Part shown: positions 11,496-29,172 of the stretch, piece by piece
Position numbering within the stretch: the first letter of the stretch is position 1
Layout: every line of letters starts with the position of its first letter
Source of the DNA: Acanthochlamys bracteata
Lineage: Eukaryota; Streptophyta; Magnoliopsida; Pandanales; Velloziaceae
Length of the DNA stretch: 64,000 nucleotides
Assembly: GCA_019914995.1 (NCBI GenBank)
Contig: CM034129.1
Span: forward strand, 6,027,725-6,091,724
Direction: 5' to 3'
Position numbers and translations under genes: made by a program
Notes under the pieces: generated by a model
What the model was told of the DNA's origin: nothing
The model's database searches: none
The model's input: the letters and a program-made list of their open reading frames with translations, nothing else

Positions 11496-12331
11496 TAGAG
11501 GTGGCAAATTGAATTGGTAGATCGGTTTCGAATCGACTCATTTAATAATTAAATCAAATTCGTTCAACTCTAATCCAATCTATAAAGTTATACGTGTTAA
11601 AATTATCAACTCTAACTCAACCTATTTATTAACCGGATCAAATTCGAGTTGACCTATTTAATAATTATAAGTTTTAATTTTTAATTTAAATTTTTAAACT
11701 TGAGTGAAATTATAAAATCAGTTGAAATAAGTGCACTATGTTCTTGATGAAAAGATATGGCGAGTGTTCATTAAAATTTGTATTTTTTAGTATCTTCGCC
11801 ATTGATTAGAATATCCAAAAAAATTTATATTTATATTTTAAAAATATATAGTGACAGTTGAAATTTTATGATTATAAATACATATTAATAATTTGATAAA
11901 CATAGATATCTAACAAAATTTTGATGAAAATTTTATACAAGATCTAAATTCGTCATTAAAAAACACATACATAGTAATAATTACGATAATATTATAATTC
12001 TCATTTTACACTATTTTAGTAAGGCTTGAAAATAGATGATTAATTATAAATATAATATTAAAAATTTATAAATTACTATTATCGATGCTTTTTATTGTCA
12101 AAATTTTATTATATGGTCAAAAAAATCATAAAAGACTTGTTACTTTAAAATATGGCAATTCGGATTTATGGATCAATTTTGATTCGATCTATTCAATAAT
12201 CTGATTAAATTTGTTTAATCGTAGTCCATAACTCATTTATTTATATGGATCAAAATTTTCAAACTTGACCCTAATTAAATTGGTCAGTTTTAGATTAAAT
12301 TTTCGGATCGGATCATATATTACCATTGCTA
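11496..12331. mobile_element. Family A (hAT-like, non-autonomous) copy A1
   Basis: It starts TAGAGGTGGCAA and ends TTACCATTGCTA (836 bp). Near both ends it carries a diverged block around TCGAATCGACTCATTTAATA followed by a GGATCAAAATT-like segment. It aligns along its whole length with the copy at 57923-58791. No clear 8 bp duplication is left, and no coding frame is present. Confidence 0.8.
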
Positions 12332-14097
12332 AGGGGGCAGTCTGATAAAGCTTTACAGAAAAACTATTTTTTAATTTTTCAGTTCAAAATTTTCAATGTG
12401 CTTTTTATAAGTATTTAGATAATTTACTTAAAAATTTAAAAAGTATTAAAAAATTCTACGTAGTAAGATATTTTTATTACTTATTTTTATTATTATTTAG
12501 ATACAAAAAATAAAACTTGTTATTCAAAAAATATAAAAATATTTTTCTTTTTATAAAAATTCTATATAAAAAGTACTATCAAATACTCTCTAATTGGTAG
12601 GGACTTACCATAGTAATAACAGTAATTATTACTGGAAGGAGATAGAAGCGAAGTCAACAAGCTGAGGGCGAAAAGCTTGGTATGGATGAATTGTTGGTAG
12701 CCAGAAAATATTATTGTTTCAACATGTTGCAGGCGTCGGAAACAGTTGATTTAATTCAACATGCTGTAGGTATCGGATATCGTGGACGTGATTAGAAAAC
12801 AGTAGAGTATATGCGTCAGCCATCATGTATTAGTGCTAGACCATTAGAACAAATACTATCGACAGGTAAATAGGTATTAGTTTAAGTTCCACTGTGTTAT
12901 AAGGAGTTATCAACATGGTTGATCGGTAAAGATCACATATAAATTTTGTAAAAGATACGAATCCTTCAGTTTGAAGGAAATATGTAAGAAGGAACTTTAG
13001 AGGACAAATTTTTAGATATCTTGAGGCATGCTAGTGTTGTTATTTATTCCTAGTGTTAGCTAGAAGAGGTCGAGAGACTTGTGAGACAAAAAGAAAATTA
13101 CTGCAGAGATTCTTAGAGTTTTATAGAGGAGTGTAAGTCAATTTTAATTTTATTTTTTTGTTAGTATCTCTAGTTAATAGTGAGTGCAGATGCAGATCAA
13201 TGGAAGTTGGTTCGTACTTATGGCTAGTCGAATGTATCACGTCGATAGTTGGTTAAAGGACGACGGAGAAAGATATTATGGAAATTTATTAGGTATGTAA
13301 AGCATCTTGTATATAAGGCACAAGACACACGATGCGTGAGCGTGGTGATGCCTAAGTGCGCTAGTAATAGTTCTCATTAGTCTTAACCGTGCTTAATTAA
13401 GAATAAAGTGTTAAATGGAGTAATTAGAGAGTTGGGTGATTACTGTATGTAGAGGTAGTACTGCGAACAACCCCGACTGTACATGCAGTAGGTGTTATGT
13501 GATTTGTGTGTTGTGAAAAATTTTCCGAGCAGTTTGAATTTCCATTTCAAAAAATTATTTATTAATTTTTAATTTATATTTTAAATAAAAATTTTATAAT
13601 AATTTATAGAATTTATCTGAAAATTTAAAAAATATATAAAAATTTATGTAATAAAATTTTTTTATTATCTTTTTAGATCAAATTAATAAAATTTGTTTAT
13701 CAAAATAAAAAAAAATATTTTGTATTTTAAAAAGATTCTTTTTATAACTACTTTTAAATAGTCTCTCTTACTATTTATAACTAAGCGTGTTTTTCTCTCC
13801 GTAAGACATTGGTTATTTCTCTAAAGATGAGTAAAGATGTAACCTGCGAGAATTTTTTTCACATAAGTTATTTGAGTTTTATTTATTTATTAATTGTTAT
13901 ATATTTCCTGCAAAATTTTAGATAATTCTGCTGGGGTTAATAGGAGAGGTTCTATTTTAGGATTAGTCTAAGTTATCGTGATTCGCAATAAGTTATTATG
14001 ATGCAGGTGTTTAAATGTATACTCAAAAGATTAATATAATCAGCTAAAGTAATTCTCACAATTAAATATGTCTTCTACTAGTATGGCATTACCATAA
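12332..14097. other. Intergenic, AT-rich, no gene seen
   Basis: 12350-12600 and 13540-13770 are two AT-rich blocks of similar composition (TTTTTAATTTTTCAGTTCAA-like start, runs of TATAAAAATATTTT) that look like related short MITEs. Between them 12600-13500 is less AT-rich but has no long frame and no recognisable domain. Confidence 0.4.
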
Positions 14098-15640
14098 TTA
14101 AGGCGTTGTTTCTGCATGTCCTCTATTTTTCTTACTATGGAGCCACTTCGGTATAGCGTAGCGTGTCTCTCTTACTTTCGAGGGTATGCACACCCTTGGA
14201 GATGGCATCTTCTCCTTACTGACTTGTAAGGGCACCCAACCAAAGCCTGATTTTGCTATCCAAGTCCGATCCGTTGAAGGTGGCCTTCTACTGGACAAGT
14301 CATGGTGAACCCGGTTTGGTAGGGATCCTTTCTTCCGCGGAAGTGTAGCATTATCTGGAATTCTCCCCCGCCAAGCACGGATGATCATTGATGGGCAAGG
14401 GGTTTAGACTAAAGAGCCAACATATTTCTCGGCCCGGCCCTTAACCTGAAGCAACCGCAAGCTTTCTATGATCATTATGAAAAGTACACGTTGACTGACG
14501 TAGGATTAGCTCCTCAATCCTATGGAGTGAGACGAGTACTTCCCTTGCATAGACGATCCTGACCCAACAATAAAAAGTACATGTTGATAGCAAAGCGGAG
14601 TCTCAATCAATCTCAAAAACTCCAGTATGATATTTTTTGATAGAGCACTAGTAACAGGAAGACCGTCAGGCCTATGAAAGTCACGTTCTCACTGAAAAAA
14701 GATGGCATCTTTGTGAGGATTTTATTCCAACACCAAGGTAACAAAGTAAGCATCAAATCTACTATCCATAACCTTCCAAACTTCCTACCTCCATCCCTGA
14801 TAATAGAAGAAGGATAAGCTAAAATGGAAGTTAGAGGGCAGGAAGAAAGATTCTCACTTGGACAGGAGATGTAAACGAGTTGTGGTCTAGCTCCAAGAAG
14901 CTTGAGAGAGGAGGAGGTAGGGCCAAATAAACGTAAACGTATGCATGGTTAAAAATAAGTGTACCCAAGTTCCTATGTTGACGTGAATTTAGGGATAAGG
15001 GCGGATTTACCACAGGATCTCCAGCATGAGGTGGTCAGTCTCACTCCCTCGAATATATCTTTTTGCCCTCGACGGTCGAAAATATGCACCAGTGCAACAC
15101 GTACCAACTCCAGTTCCAATCCTAAAGACTTTACGCCCAAAGCTTTGATCCTTTTTTAACTCTGGACCGATCACACGTAGGAAAATACGCCTCGACAAGG
15201 CTCTGCTTGACAGGAAGAAGTTCTGCTCGCTCGCCTATACGCTCAGCTTGGGGTATAGATGGGGAGAGTAATACCGTGCGACTTTACTGGTGTGGACCTC
15301 TCGGTCAGTGCTGTGTGAGTCGGAACTCTTTTGAAAAAGGAGGGAATTTGTTTTTTTGCGGGTTCAGTCCTTGATCCTTAGCTATATGGCAAGGTGAACA
15401 TGTAAAACGGGGCACACATTGCCAATAAGGGAATGATGTGCTTTACTGTCGCCTTGGCTTGGTTTGCTAGAGCAAGCTCTTTCATTGTAAGAAGAAGAGT
15501 AGGCTTTTTGTCTAATCTTGCCAAGCCTATAAAGGTTATTTCACTTACATTAGTAACTGAATGCCTTTGCTCGAATGCAAATCTAAAAGATATTCCTAAT
15601 ATCAAAGGATTTCAAACCTTTTTTTCAAGAAACTAAGAAT
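14098..15640. other. Probable insertion of mitochondrial DNA (NUMT)
   Basis: This ~1.5 kb block has much higher GC than its surroundings and the look of plant mitochondrial intergenic DNA: short overlapping frames on both strands and no codon bias. Frames such as 14098-14388 on minus (96 aa, arginine/serine-rich) resemble the unassigned ORFs of plant mitochondrial genomes. The block ends sharply into AT-rich nuclear sequence near 15640. This is judged from composition only; chloroplast or retroelement origin is not excluded. Confidence 0.45.
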
Positions 15641-16199
15641 TTGACTCTTAAGCATTCAAAAATCGGACATTAGTGACACCTAAGTGATCGTCCTAGTTTG
15701 TCCATCAAAGCTCTTGTGTTGATCGATCAACGATAATCCTTGGCTTGGTCAATATTAACTGTTGATTATGTCAACTTATAATTAAAAGTTCTTTTTAATA
15801 ATAAAAATATATAATTTATTTTTATCTAAATTACAATTTTATAAAATTATATTATTTTTTATATAAAATAAAAAATAAAAATAGATAAACGAGTATGCAA
15901 CAAAAAATATAACTAGGTCAGGTCGCCCCAACAGCTCACTTGGCCGGGTTGGCTCCGCCCGCGCATATTTACACCTTTATTCACGGTGAACTCAGTTGTA
16001 TCCAAGTCACAATGATATTGCATTCTCTGAAAGTAATGTACAATGATCATTCAATCAATCATATCTTATGTACCTCAAAAGACAAAACTATGTTATTATT
16101 ATTGTAGGATCGAGTCCCCATATTAAAAAGATTAGGAAAGCTCTAAGATGTTAAAATTTCTCACTCATAAACATATACACATTCCAGATTATAACCAAC
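15641..16199. other. Intergenic, no gene seen
   Basis: AT-rich sequence with a short GC-rich patch at 15920-15960. No feature is recognised. Confidence 0.4.
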
Positions 16200-16830
16200 A
16201 TGAGACTATTAAGGAGCGTGGACTGTTAAGCTATCAAATCCATATTTACTTGACCGAATCAAAAGCGAGTTGCTAGCACATCTCTAAGTTAGCAAGTAAA
16301 TTTTTCAGTTGGGTACCATCACAGACCTCTATACAACTAATCTGGTCATAATCCACTAAATTAGTTCGTTTTTAACTCGTACCCACCAAGTCCTACAAAT
16401 TACTAATCTCGACCTAGCCCAGCTTGGAGGTCTATAATCTCTCCCTTCCAGTAACACGTCGGATGGCTTTATTCCATCGGATTCTGATATCAATTATATA
16501 ATTGGATCACGAGACTAAAATCATCGGACAATCTTTTATTAGTTAGCATCTCCAACTTATACGCACATACAAATTTCAGCACCGAGCCAATGTGAAATTA
16601 TTAAGCGACCTTAGATGTTAAACTCACCAAACCAGAGTCCACTTTGCCTAATCTAAGACGAGTTACTGACCCAACTTCAAGTTACCTAGTTTCTTTTACA
16701 TTTGGCCATCATCTCAAGCCCCTACGCTAGTAAGGTGGCTCTATCCTACTAAACTAGTCCGTTTTTTACTCTGACCCATCAAGACCTATACGTTACTAAT
16801 TCGGAGTTAGCCCAACTTGAAGGTTCGAAG
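16200..16830 (-). repeat. Two diverged direct repeats of ~235 bp, possible old LTR
   Basis: 16200-16431 and 16590-16826 share an ordered series of segments. Both have GAGTTRCTRRC-like sequence, then CCACTAAATTAGT / CTACTAAACTAGT, then a CCCANCAAG segment, and end in TAGCCCAGCTTGGAGGT / TAGCCCAACTTGAAGGTT. Between them GATATCAATTATATAATTGGATC read on minus resembles the LTR-end and primer-site region of plant LTR elements. The assignment to an LTR is tentative. Confidence 0.45.
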
Positions 16831-17014
16831 AGTTATGATTGTTGAATGCAATATCTGATCACTTCCTCTCCATATGTTCATCATATAACATGCCTTTTCA
16901 TTTTAGAGAACGTTAGAGTTTATGTAATTTGAAATAAAAAATATTTTAAAAGTGTTTGTAAATAAAAATTTTTGAAACAATAAATATTTTTAAATTTAAA
17001 AAATAATTTCTTTT

Positions 17015-17125
<111 letters not shown>

Positions 17126-17353
17126 TTTTAAAATTTTTAAGTAATTTATAAAGTATTATAAATAATTATTCAAAATATAAATAGTATTTTTTTAAAGACT
17201 GTGTTTTAGAAGTTTAGTGAAATTTTTGGCTTGAAAAGTTTAGCCTTAAAGGAGAAACAAATATGTGGCTGAGCATCGAATATATTTTGCACCATGAAGT
17301 CCCCCAACTTAAACACTCGGTATTTCACTATATTCTAATTTATTTGTTTATTT

Positions 17354-17934
17354 AAATGTGGCAATTTCTGACCCGTCCCGTGACTCGATTCGAATCCAAT
17401 AAAAAAAAGTCGACTTCGGATAAGACTTTAAAACGGCTTGGATCAATTTTAGATGGATCCGAAATTGATACGAAAACTTAAAGGGATTTGGTCGGGTTTG
17501 GATTGATACTAAATTGATCCGTTAAATTTGTATAATTATTTATATAGAATATATATTATTTAATAATTAAAGAATATTTTAGAATAATAATATAAAATTT
17601 TAATTTAATTTGTATATATGTTATTCTTAACTTACCCTAATTTACTTTTATTTTGCATAATTAATAAATTTTATTAAAATTAATATTTTTTATATATATT
17701 ACACTAAATAATTTTCATATATTATTTAAAAAATTCATTTTTATAATTTTTATTAATAATTTTAATTATTAAATAGGTCACGTGAGCTTTACCTTGTTAT
17801 TAAATATATTATGTTAGGATTAATAATTTTGACCCGTATAATTAAATGGATCGAATTAGAGTCGAACGATTTTAATATGATTATTATATACATTGACCCA
17901 AAATCGACTTAGGAAACCGAATTACCACTCCTAT
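17354..17934. mobile_element. Family A copy A2 (short variant)
   Basis: It starts near AATGTGGCAATTTCTGACCC and ends AATTACCACTCCTATG. It keeps the family's terminal blocks (GGATCAATTTTAGATGGATC and AATGGATCGAATTAGAG-like) but lacks most of the interior of the ~855 bp copies. The ends are approximate. Confidence 0.65.
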
Positions 17935-18137
17935 GTTTATTATTAGGATACATCTAGCATCTTATTCCAAATTCTTTTCAACTTAAAGCCTATAGAAATT
18001 ATACGTAATATTTTGGAATATTTTTAAGCTTTTAAAACATATTTATGTATTAATATTCTATAAAACAATTATATGAATACATTTTTTTAGAAAAGGCATA
18101 CAAAAATTTTCTAAATAATTTCTTTCTTCAAAAACCT
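17935..18137. other. Short AT-rich spacer
   Basis: No gene or recognised element. Confidence 0.4.
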
Positions 18138-18391
18138 CTAATTTTTGAGTGCTTATGACATAGAGTTTTTCTAAAATAGAGTATTTCTATCCTTTTTGAA
18201 AAATGAGCTCTATTTTTTTATCTCCAAAAAAGTAATAAAAATATGCAATAAAAAGATTTCACTACGTAGAACTTTTCTTCACTTTCTAAAATTTTAAATA
18301 ATTTTTTTAAATACTTATAAAATATATATTAAAAAATATAAAATAAAAAATTAAAATGGAGCGTTTGGGAAACGCAATCCCAAACGCCCTA
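18138..18391. mobile_element. Family B MITE copy B1
   Basis: It shares TTTTTGAAAAATGAGCTCTA, AATAATAAAAATATGCAATA and GAACTTTTCTTCACTTTC with the other B copies, in the same order. The right end carries GCGTTTGGGAAACGC followed by CCCAAACGCCCTA. The left terminus is degraded. Confidence 0.75.
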
Positions 18392-19703
18392 ATAAGTTCG
18401 GATCCATAATTGTGCAGTAGCATTGAAAGTTTATAAAATATTATTGGCTCCATTCTTTTGCTTTTCGTTTTCATGAACTCTCATACAAAAAATGGGTTTT
18501 CACTACTTTATATAGCGTCTTTTGAAACTCGAAAGAAAAAATCAAAACTAAATATGGTAGTGTTCCTTAACAAGATTTTCGGATCTAGCATATTATCGAG
18601 TGTCTCGTGGCATCTTTTTATGTGAATAATGTTGGATGACAAGGGTGAGTAGACTAATGTCATATTAAATAAATATAAGATAACAAATTCATTAATATAT
18701 TATCGATTGTATTGGACTTTTTAGTGTCTAGATTGGACAAGTGCCTTTATTTTGCTTACTTCTCGTTATTGTATCTCCTCTATAGTGATATCAGAGGCAT
18801 TTTCATGGATGAGCATGCTAAGAGAGTGTGATTCATAAGGCATTTTCATGGTGACAGAAAAGTTAAAACAAGTTGTACTTTGATGACCAGCTCTTGGTGC
18901 GTAGGTGAGGTGACTGATGCAACATGTTGTAATTCTAGTTGGCAGTACGACGAACAAGTTAGAGCAGCGTGACTCGACAGTTTTTGTATGACAAGCGAGA
19001 ATTAGTACAGGTTGGGCTCCAAATGCTAGTTCGTGGCATGGAGTAATAGTATTTGAATAAGAAAAAATAATATGGATGACTCATCTTTGGGGTGAAATTT
19101 ATTAAGTACAAAATTGAATAGATTAGTCTTATGTTGAATAAGAAAAATGAACGAAAGAATTAATAAATAAATATTTGGCTAAAATATTTTAATTGACTGG
19201 ACCTTCTAAAGTATGGATTGAAATCTTAAAGTATTTTATCTTGGTTAATTCATCGTTGTTGTATCTCCCAAACGAATAACTAATCACTAAACAAACTACC
19301 ACGAGCAAGGGAGACGGTAGATTTCAAATAAATAAAGGATTTTGAAGGGTTTTTCCTTCAAAATGCCAATTCAGTTTTCAAATACCCTACTAAAGAGCAT
19401 TGAAAATTAATTAACAAACAACTAAAAGAAGTGGTAAGTGAGCCAAATTTCGGAAATCATGGTGATGGGTCCAGAGTTTTTAACATATCACCAAAATGCA
19501 TTATATCCTTTGGGTTGGGTCCATTAGACTAGTGAAAGCCACATGGTGAAGTGGGCCACTTATCTAGAAGCTACATTTTGTTGTGGGTCCATAAAGAAAT
19601 GAATCCATATTTTTGGATAAAAATGGCAATTGATTAGGTAAACCACAGGATCAGGATGATATTATCTTATTTAGGATAAAAGAGGTCAATTTGGACTCAA
19701 GTA
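18392..19703. other. Intergenic, possible degenerate repeats, no gene seen
   Basis: Segments at 18650-18790 and 19120-19270 are similar in layout: an ATATTAAATAAAT-like stretch, ATTGGACTTTTTAG / GACTGGACCTTCTAAAG, then TCGTTATTGTATCTCC / TCGTTGTTGTATCTCC. They may be two relics of one old LTR. No long frame is supported. Confidence 0.35.
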
Positions 19704-20200
19704 TAGGGGTGGCAATTGGCGTTCATTAGTTAGTTCCGAGTCGATTTATATAATAACCGAACGAAAATCATTCAACTATAATCTGACTTATTAAGTTATA
19801 TGGGTTAAAATTATCAACCCTAACCTAACTTATTTAATAATTAGATCAAATTCGAATCGACTTATTTAATAATTAAAAATTATTCAAATAAAAATTATAA
19901 AAATTAATTTTTAACAATAGTATATGAAAATTATTTATTATTTTATATCTAAAAAAATATTAATTTTGATAAAATATAGTAATTAAGTAAAAAATTAAAT
20001 AAATTAGATTAACAAACAAATTTACAAATTAAATGAAAAATTTATGTCATTATTCTAAATATTTTATAATTATTAAATAATATTTGCTATATAAATAATT
20101 ATACAGAGTGAGACGGATCAATTTTGGGTCAACTCAAATTCGACTCAAATCTATTTAAATTTTTGGATCAAACTTAACTTGAGTAGACCCAAATCTCCAA
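19704..20200. mobile_element. Family A copy A3 (right end unclear)
   Basis: It starts TAGGGGTGGCAATTGGC and shows the terminal block (AATTCGAATCGACTTATTTA) and the far-end GGATCAATTTTGGGTCAACTC block. The 3' terminus is not recognisable, so the right end is approximate. Confidence 0.7.
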
Positions 20201-20880
20201 CTCAAACTCGACGCAAAGATATATCCGAACCACTCAAGCCTATCTTCTCTAAATTTGTTCTTGATCGGTGCGATAGCTACTTATTAGTGTATAATCTCAT
20301 TTCGTATTTTGTCCATTCTTATCTCTCCCGCGCTCGCTCTCCAGCGCCGCACGTCTTTGCCGGAGGTCCACCTTCCTCGTTGTAGTTCGGTTCTCCTTCT
20401 TCTTCTTTTCAGTTCTTCTGGCAGGCCATTGAAAGATTTTCCAAAAGAAAGTACTATGAAGTCACAGCAGAATGTACCGGTCATGAGTTGGTGTGGAGGC
20501 TATTTTGATGCCAAGAAAACAACCTATGAGGTCCTGTATAAATAATACCTTGATTCTGAAGCTCTTTGATGTATGAAGTATATAGCCTTCACGAGTCCGT
20601 CCTTATTCCTTTCAATATTCTTATATCTTTGCCGTTGATTATATATCACGAGTAGAAGCTCGAGCTACAAAAACTAATATCATAAACTTGTCGATAAGTT
20701 TCTTAAAAACATGATTTTCTTAAAAATCATTTTCTATCCAACAATTTCCTATTTAAATGAACATTGTTCACCGCAGCATTATTATTTCCAAGCAACATTC
20801 TGAGTACTCCGAAAACCCACAAGTACCCTTATTTACATTCTTGAATTCAAAGACAACCAATGTGTAATTAAGAAGATGAC
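20201..20880. other. Intergenic between A3 and the MAP2 3' region; possible gene fragment
   Basis: At 20450-20545 the plus strand reads NVPVMSWCGGYFDAKKTTYE before a stop, preceded by CT-rich, UTR-like sequence at 20330-20440. It looks like a piece of a gene but was not recognised. Confidence 0.25.
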
Positions 20881-21484
20881 CAAATAAACAGATCAATAAC
20901 CTGCATCACAGGAAGGATAATAAAAATGCCGAAGATCCGTCTTTGATCTCAAGTAACTGCAGCTGTCTTCATTTGCCTCGCATGCTGCAGACATGCAAAA
21001 CTTCAACCATGCACTGCCAAACATGCATGCCTCGCAGGTTTGAAGTATATCAAAAATAAATCTAAATACTACAAACAATTTATTAAAAAAACAAAAAGCT
21101 GAAATGAAATGAAAAAATAACTTATGCAATGCCAAACATGCAAAAAAGCCTTTTCTCTGTTACTTTCATGCATCACAAAAATAGGTCGCTTTCATATTAG
21201 AGGAAATATGAAGCTGCCACACATATTCTTAAGACAATACCTAATAAAAACTATCCATATATGCAACAGTAACATATCACTGAAATTTTCTTTTTGGGTG
21301 GTGAAACAAGGAGGGCACAGCAAAACTGAAAAAAATGATCAAAATAAGAAGATGCAAATAAAACAAGGGGCATCGTCGTCCCAGTAGTACAAATATGAAA
21401 TATAGGTTCTCTTACATTGCTTACAAATCATAACATATTGAAGAAATTTTGCTCAAAGATCGAAATAATGAGACTTGAAAATCA

Positions 21485-28052
<6,568 letters not shown>

Positions 28053-28066
28053 CCCTTAATTCGTGC

Positions 28067-28340
28067 GCTGCAACAAATGCAATAGAGAAAGAACAAATGA
28101 AATCAATATGAATCGGGATAACTTAATTACCACAATCTCGATTAGTTACAATGAAGAATAGTAAAGGAAAAATTAGAGAAAATTTTACCTGGGAATTCAG
28201 CGTGCAAGGGTTTAGAAGGTTTTCTTTTTCTATGCTTCGATGTTCTAGGTGGAGCTGGTTTTACTTCCGCTCACAAAGAAGGGAAGAAGACGACAAAAGC
28301 ACGAAGCGGAAAGTTCGCGCAGCCCGATTGGACCGGACTC
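28067..28340 (-). promoter_or_regulatory. MAP2 5' leader with an intron
   Basis: Upstream of the start codon a non-coding exon appears to end at 28189 (CCCAG|GTAAAATT). It would join 28067 (TTGCAG|CGCACG), giving a ~120 bp 5' UTR intron. The leader contains polypyrimidine-rich, UTR-like sequence. The transcription start is not fixed, and 28340 is approximate. Confidence 0.6.
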
Positions 28341-28633
28341 CGATATCAGTCACAGTAAAAAAAATCAAGCATTTTAAATTATGGGGCTTACGAGAACTGT
28401 TTTATATATACAAGAATATCAAAACTGTTTTGATTTTTTATGTGAAAATCATTAAAAAAATATCTTATAATAATGTTACTCACGTAACCATGTAAAACAA
28501 AATAATTTTTTTTTTCTAATTCAGCCGATGATCATATGAGCAACTTAAACTATCTTTCTTTTGCTTGATAAAAGTTTGTTTAATACATTGCCTACCTTCC
28601 AATTTCCGCGAAGTAAATTTTCATATTCAATAA

Positions 28634-28851
28634 GAGCTGTGTTTGAAGTAAACTCACTTTTTTAAAATATACTTAAAAATAAAATTAAAAATATTTATAT
28701 AAATTAAGTTTTGATATTTATTTTATATTAAAATTTGTTTTAAAATTGAATTTTAAAAATAAATTTTTGATAAAAAATTATATTATATTATATTTATTCG
28801 ATATTAAAAATAAATTAAAAAAATAAATTTGGTGGGTTGGTAAATAAACCC
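28634..28851. mobile_element. Family D MITE copy D1 (Tourist-like)
   Basis: 218 bp with ends GAGCTGTGTTTG and GGTAAATAAACCC, flanked by TAA at 28631-28633 and 28852-28854. The interior shares AAACTCACTTTTTTAAA and AAAATAAATTTGGTGGGTTG with copies D2 and D3. It lies upstream of MAP2. Confidence 0.8.
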
Positions 28852-29172
28852 TAACAATGTGTGATTGAGAAACTCCTGTATGGGTGGCAATAGACTGAAG
28901 ACTGGATATACGAAATATTTGAGCTCAAATTTGTGTTAACTTTCAATTGGAAAAGTAAACTTTAGCACTGTCAACCCTTATTACAAATAACCAAAAAAAA
29001 ATTTCAGAAAGGAGAATTAAACCTTTCAAAATTGGTATCCTTGAAATTTTTATAAAACAAAGAATTGAAGAAAGAATGTCGGCCAAGGCAGGAAAAACTG
29101 CTTGTTAATTCTTCAAAAAATCAGATTGCTTACGAATGAATTGCATGAGATGCTGGGCCAAACACTCATGAA

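Noticed and set aside
19704..20240. 8 bp target duplication for A3 (CTCAAGTA / CTCAAGCC)
   Set aside because: Only 6 of 8 match, and the sequence before the right copy does not resemble the family terminus.
28151..28495. 114 aa plus-strand frame over the MAP2 leader
   Set aside because: Antisense to the MAP2 5' leader and promoter and runs into AT-rich sequence; a chance frame.
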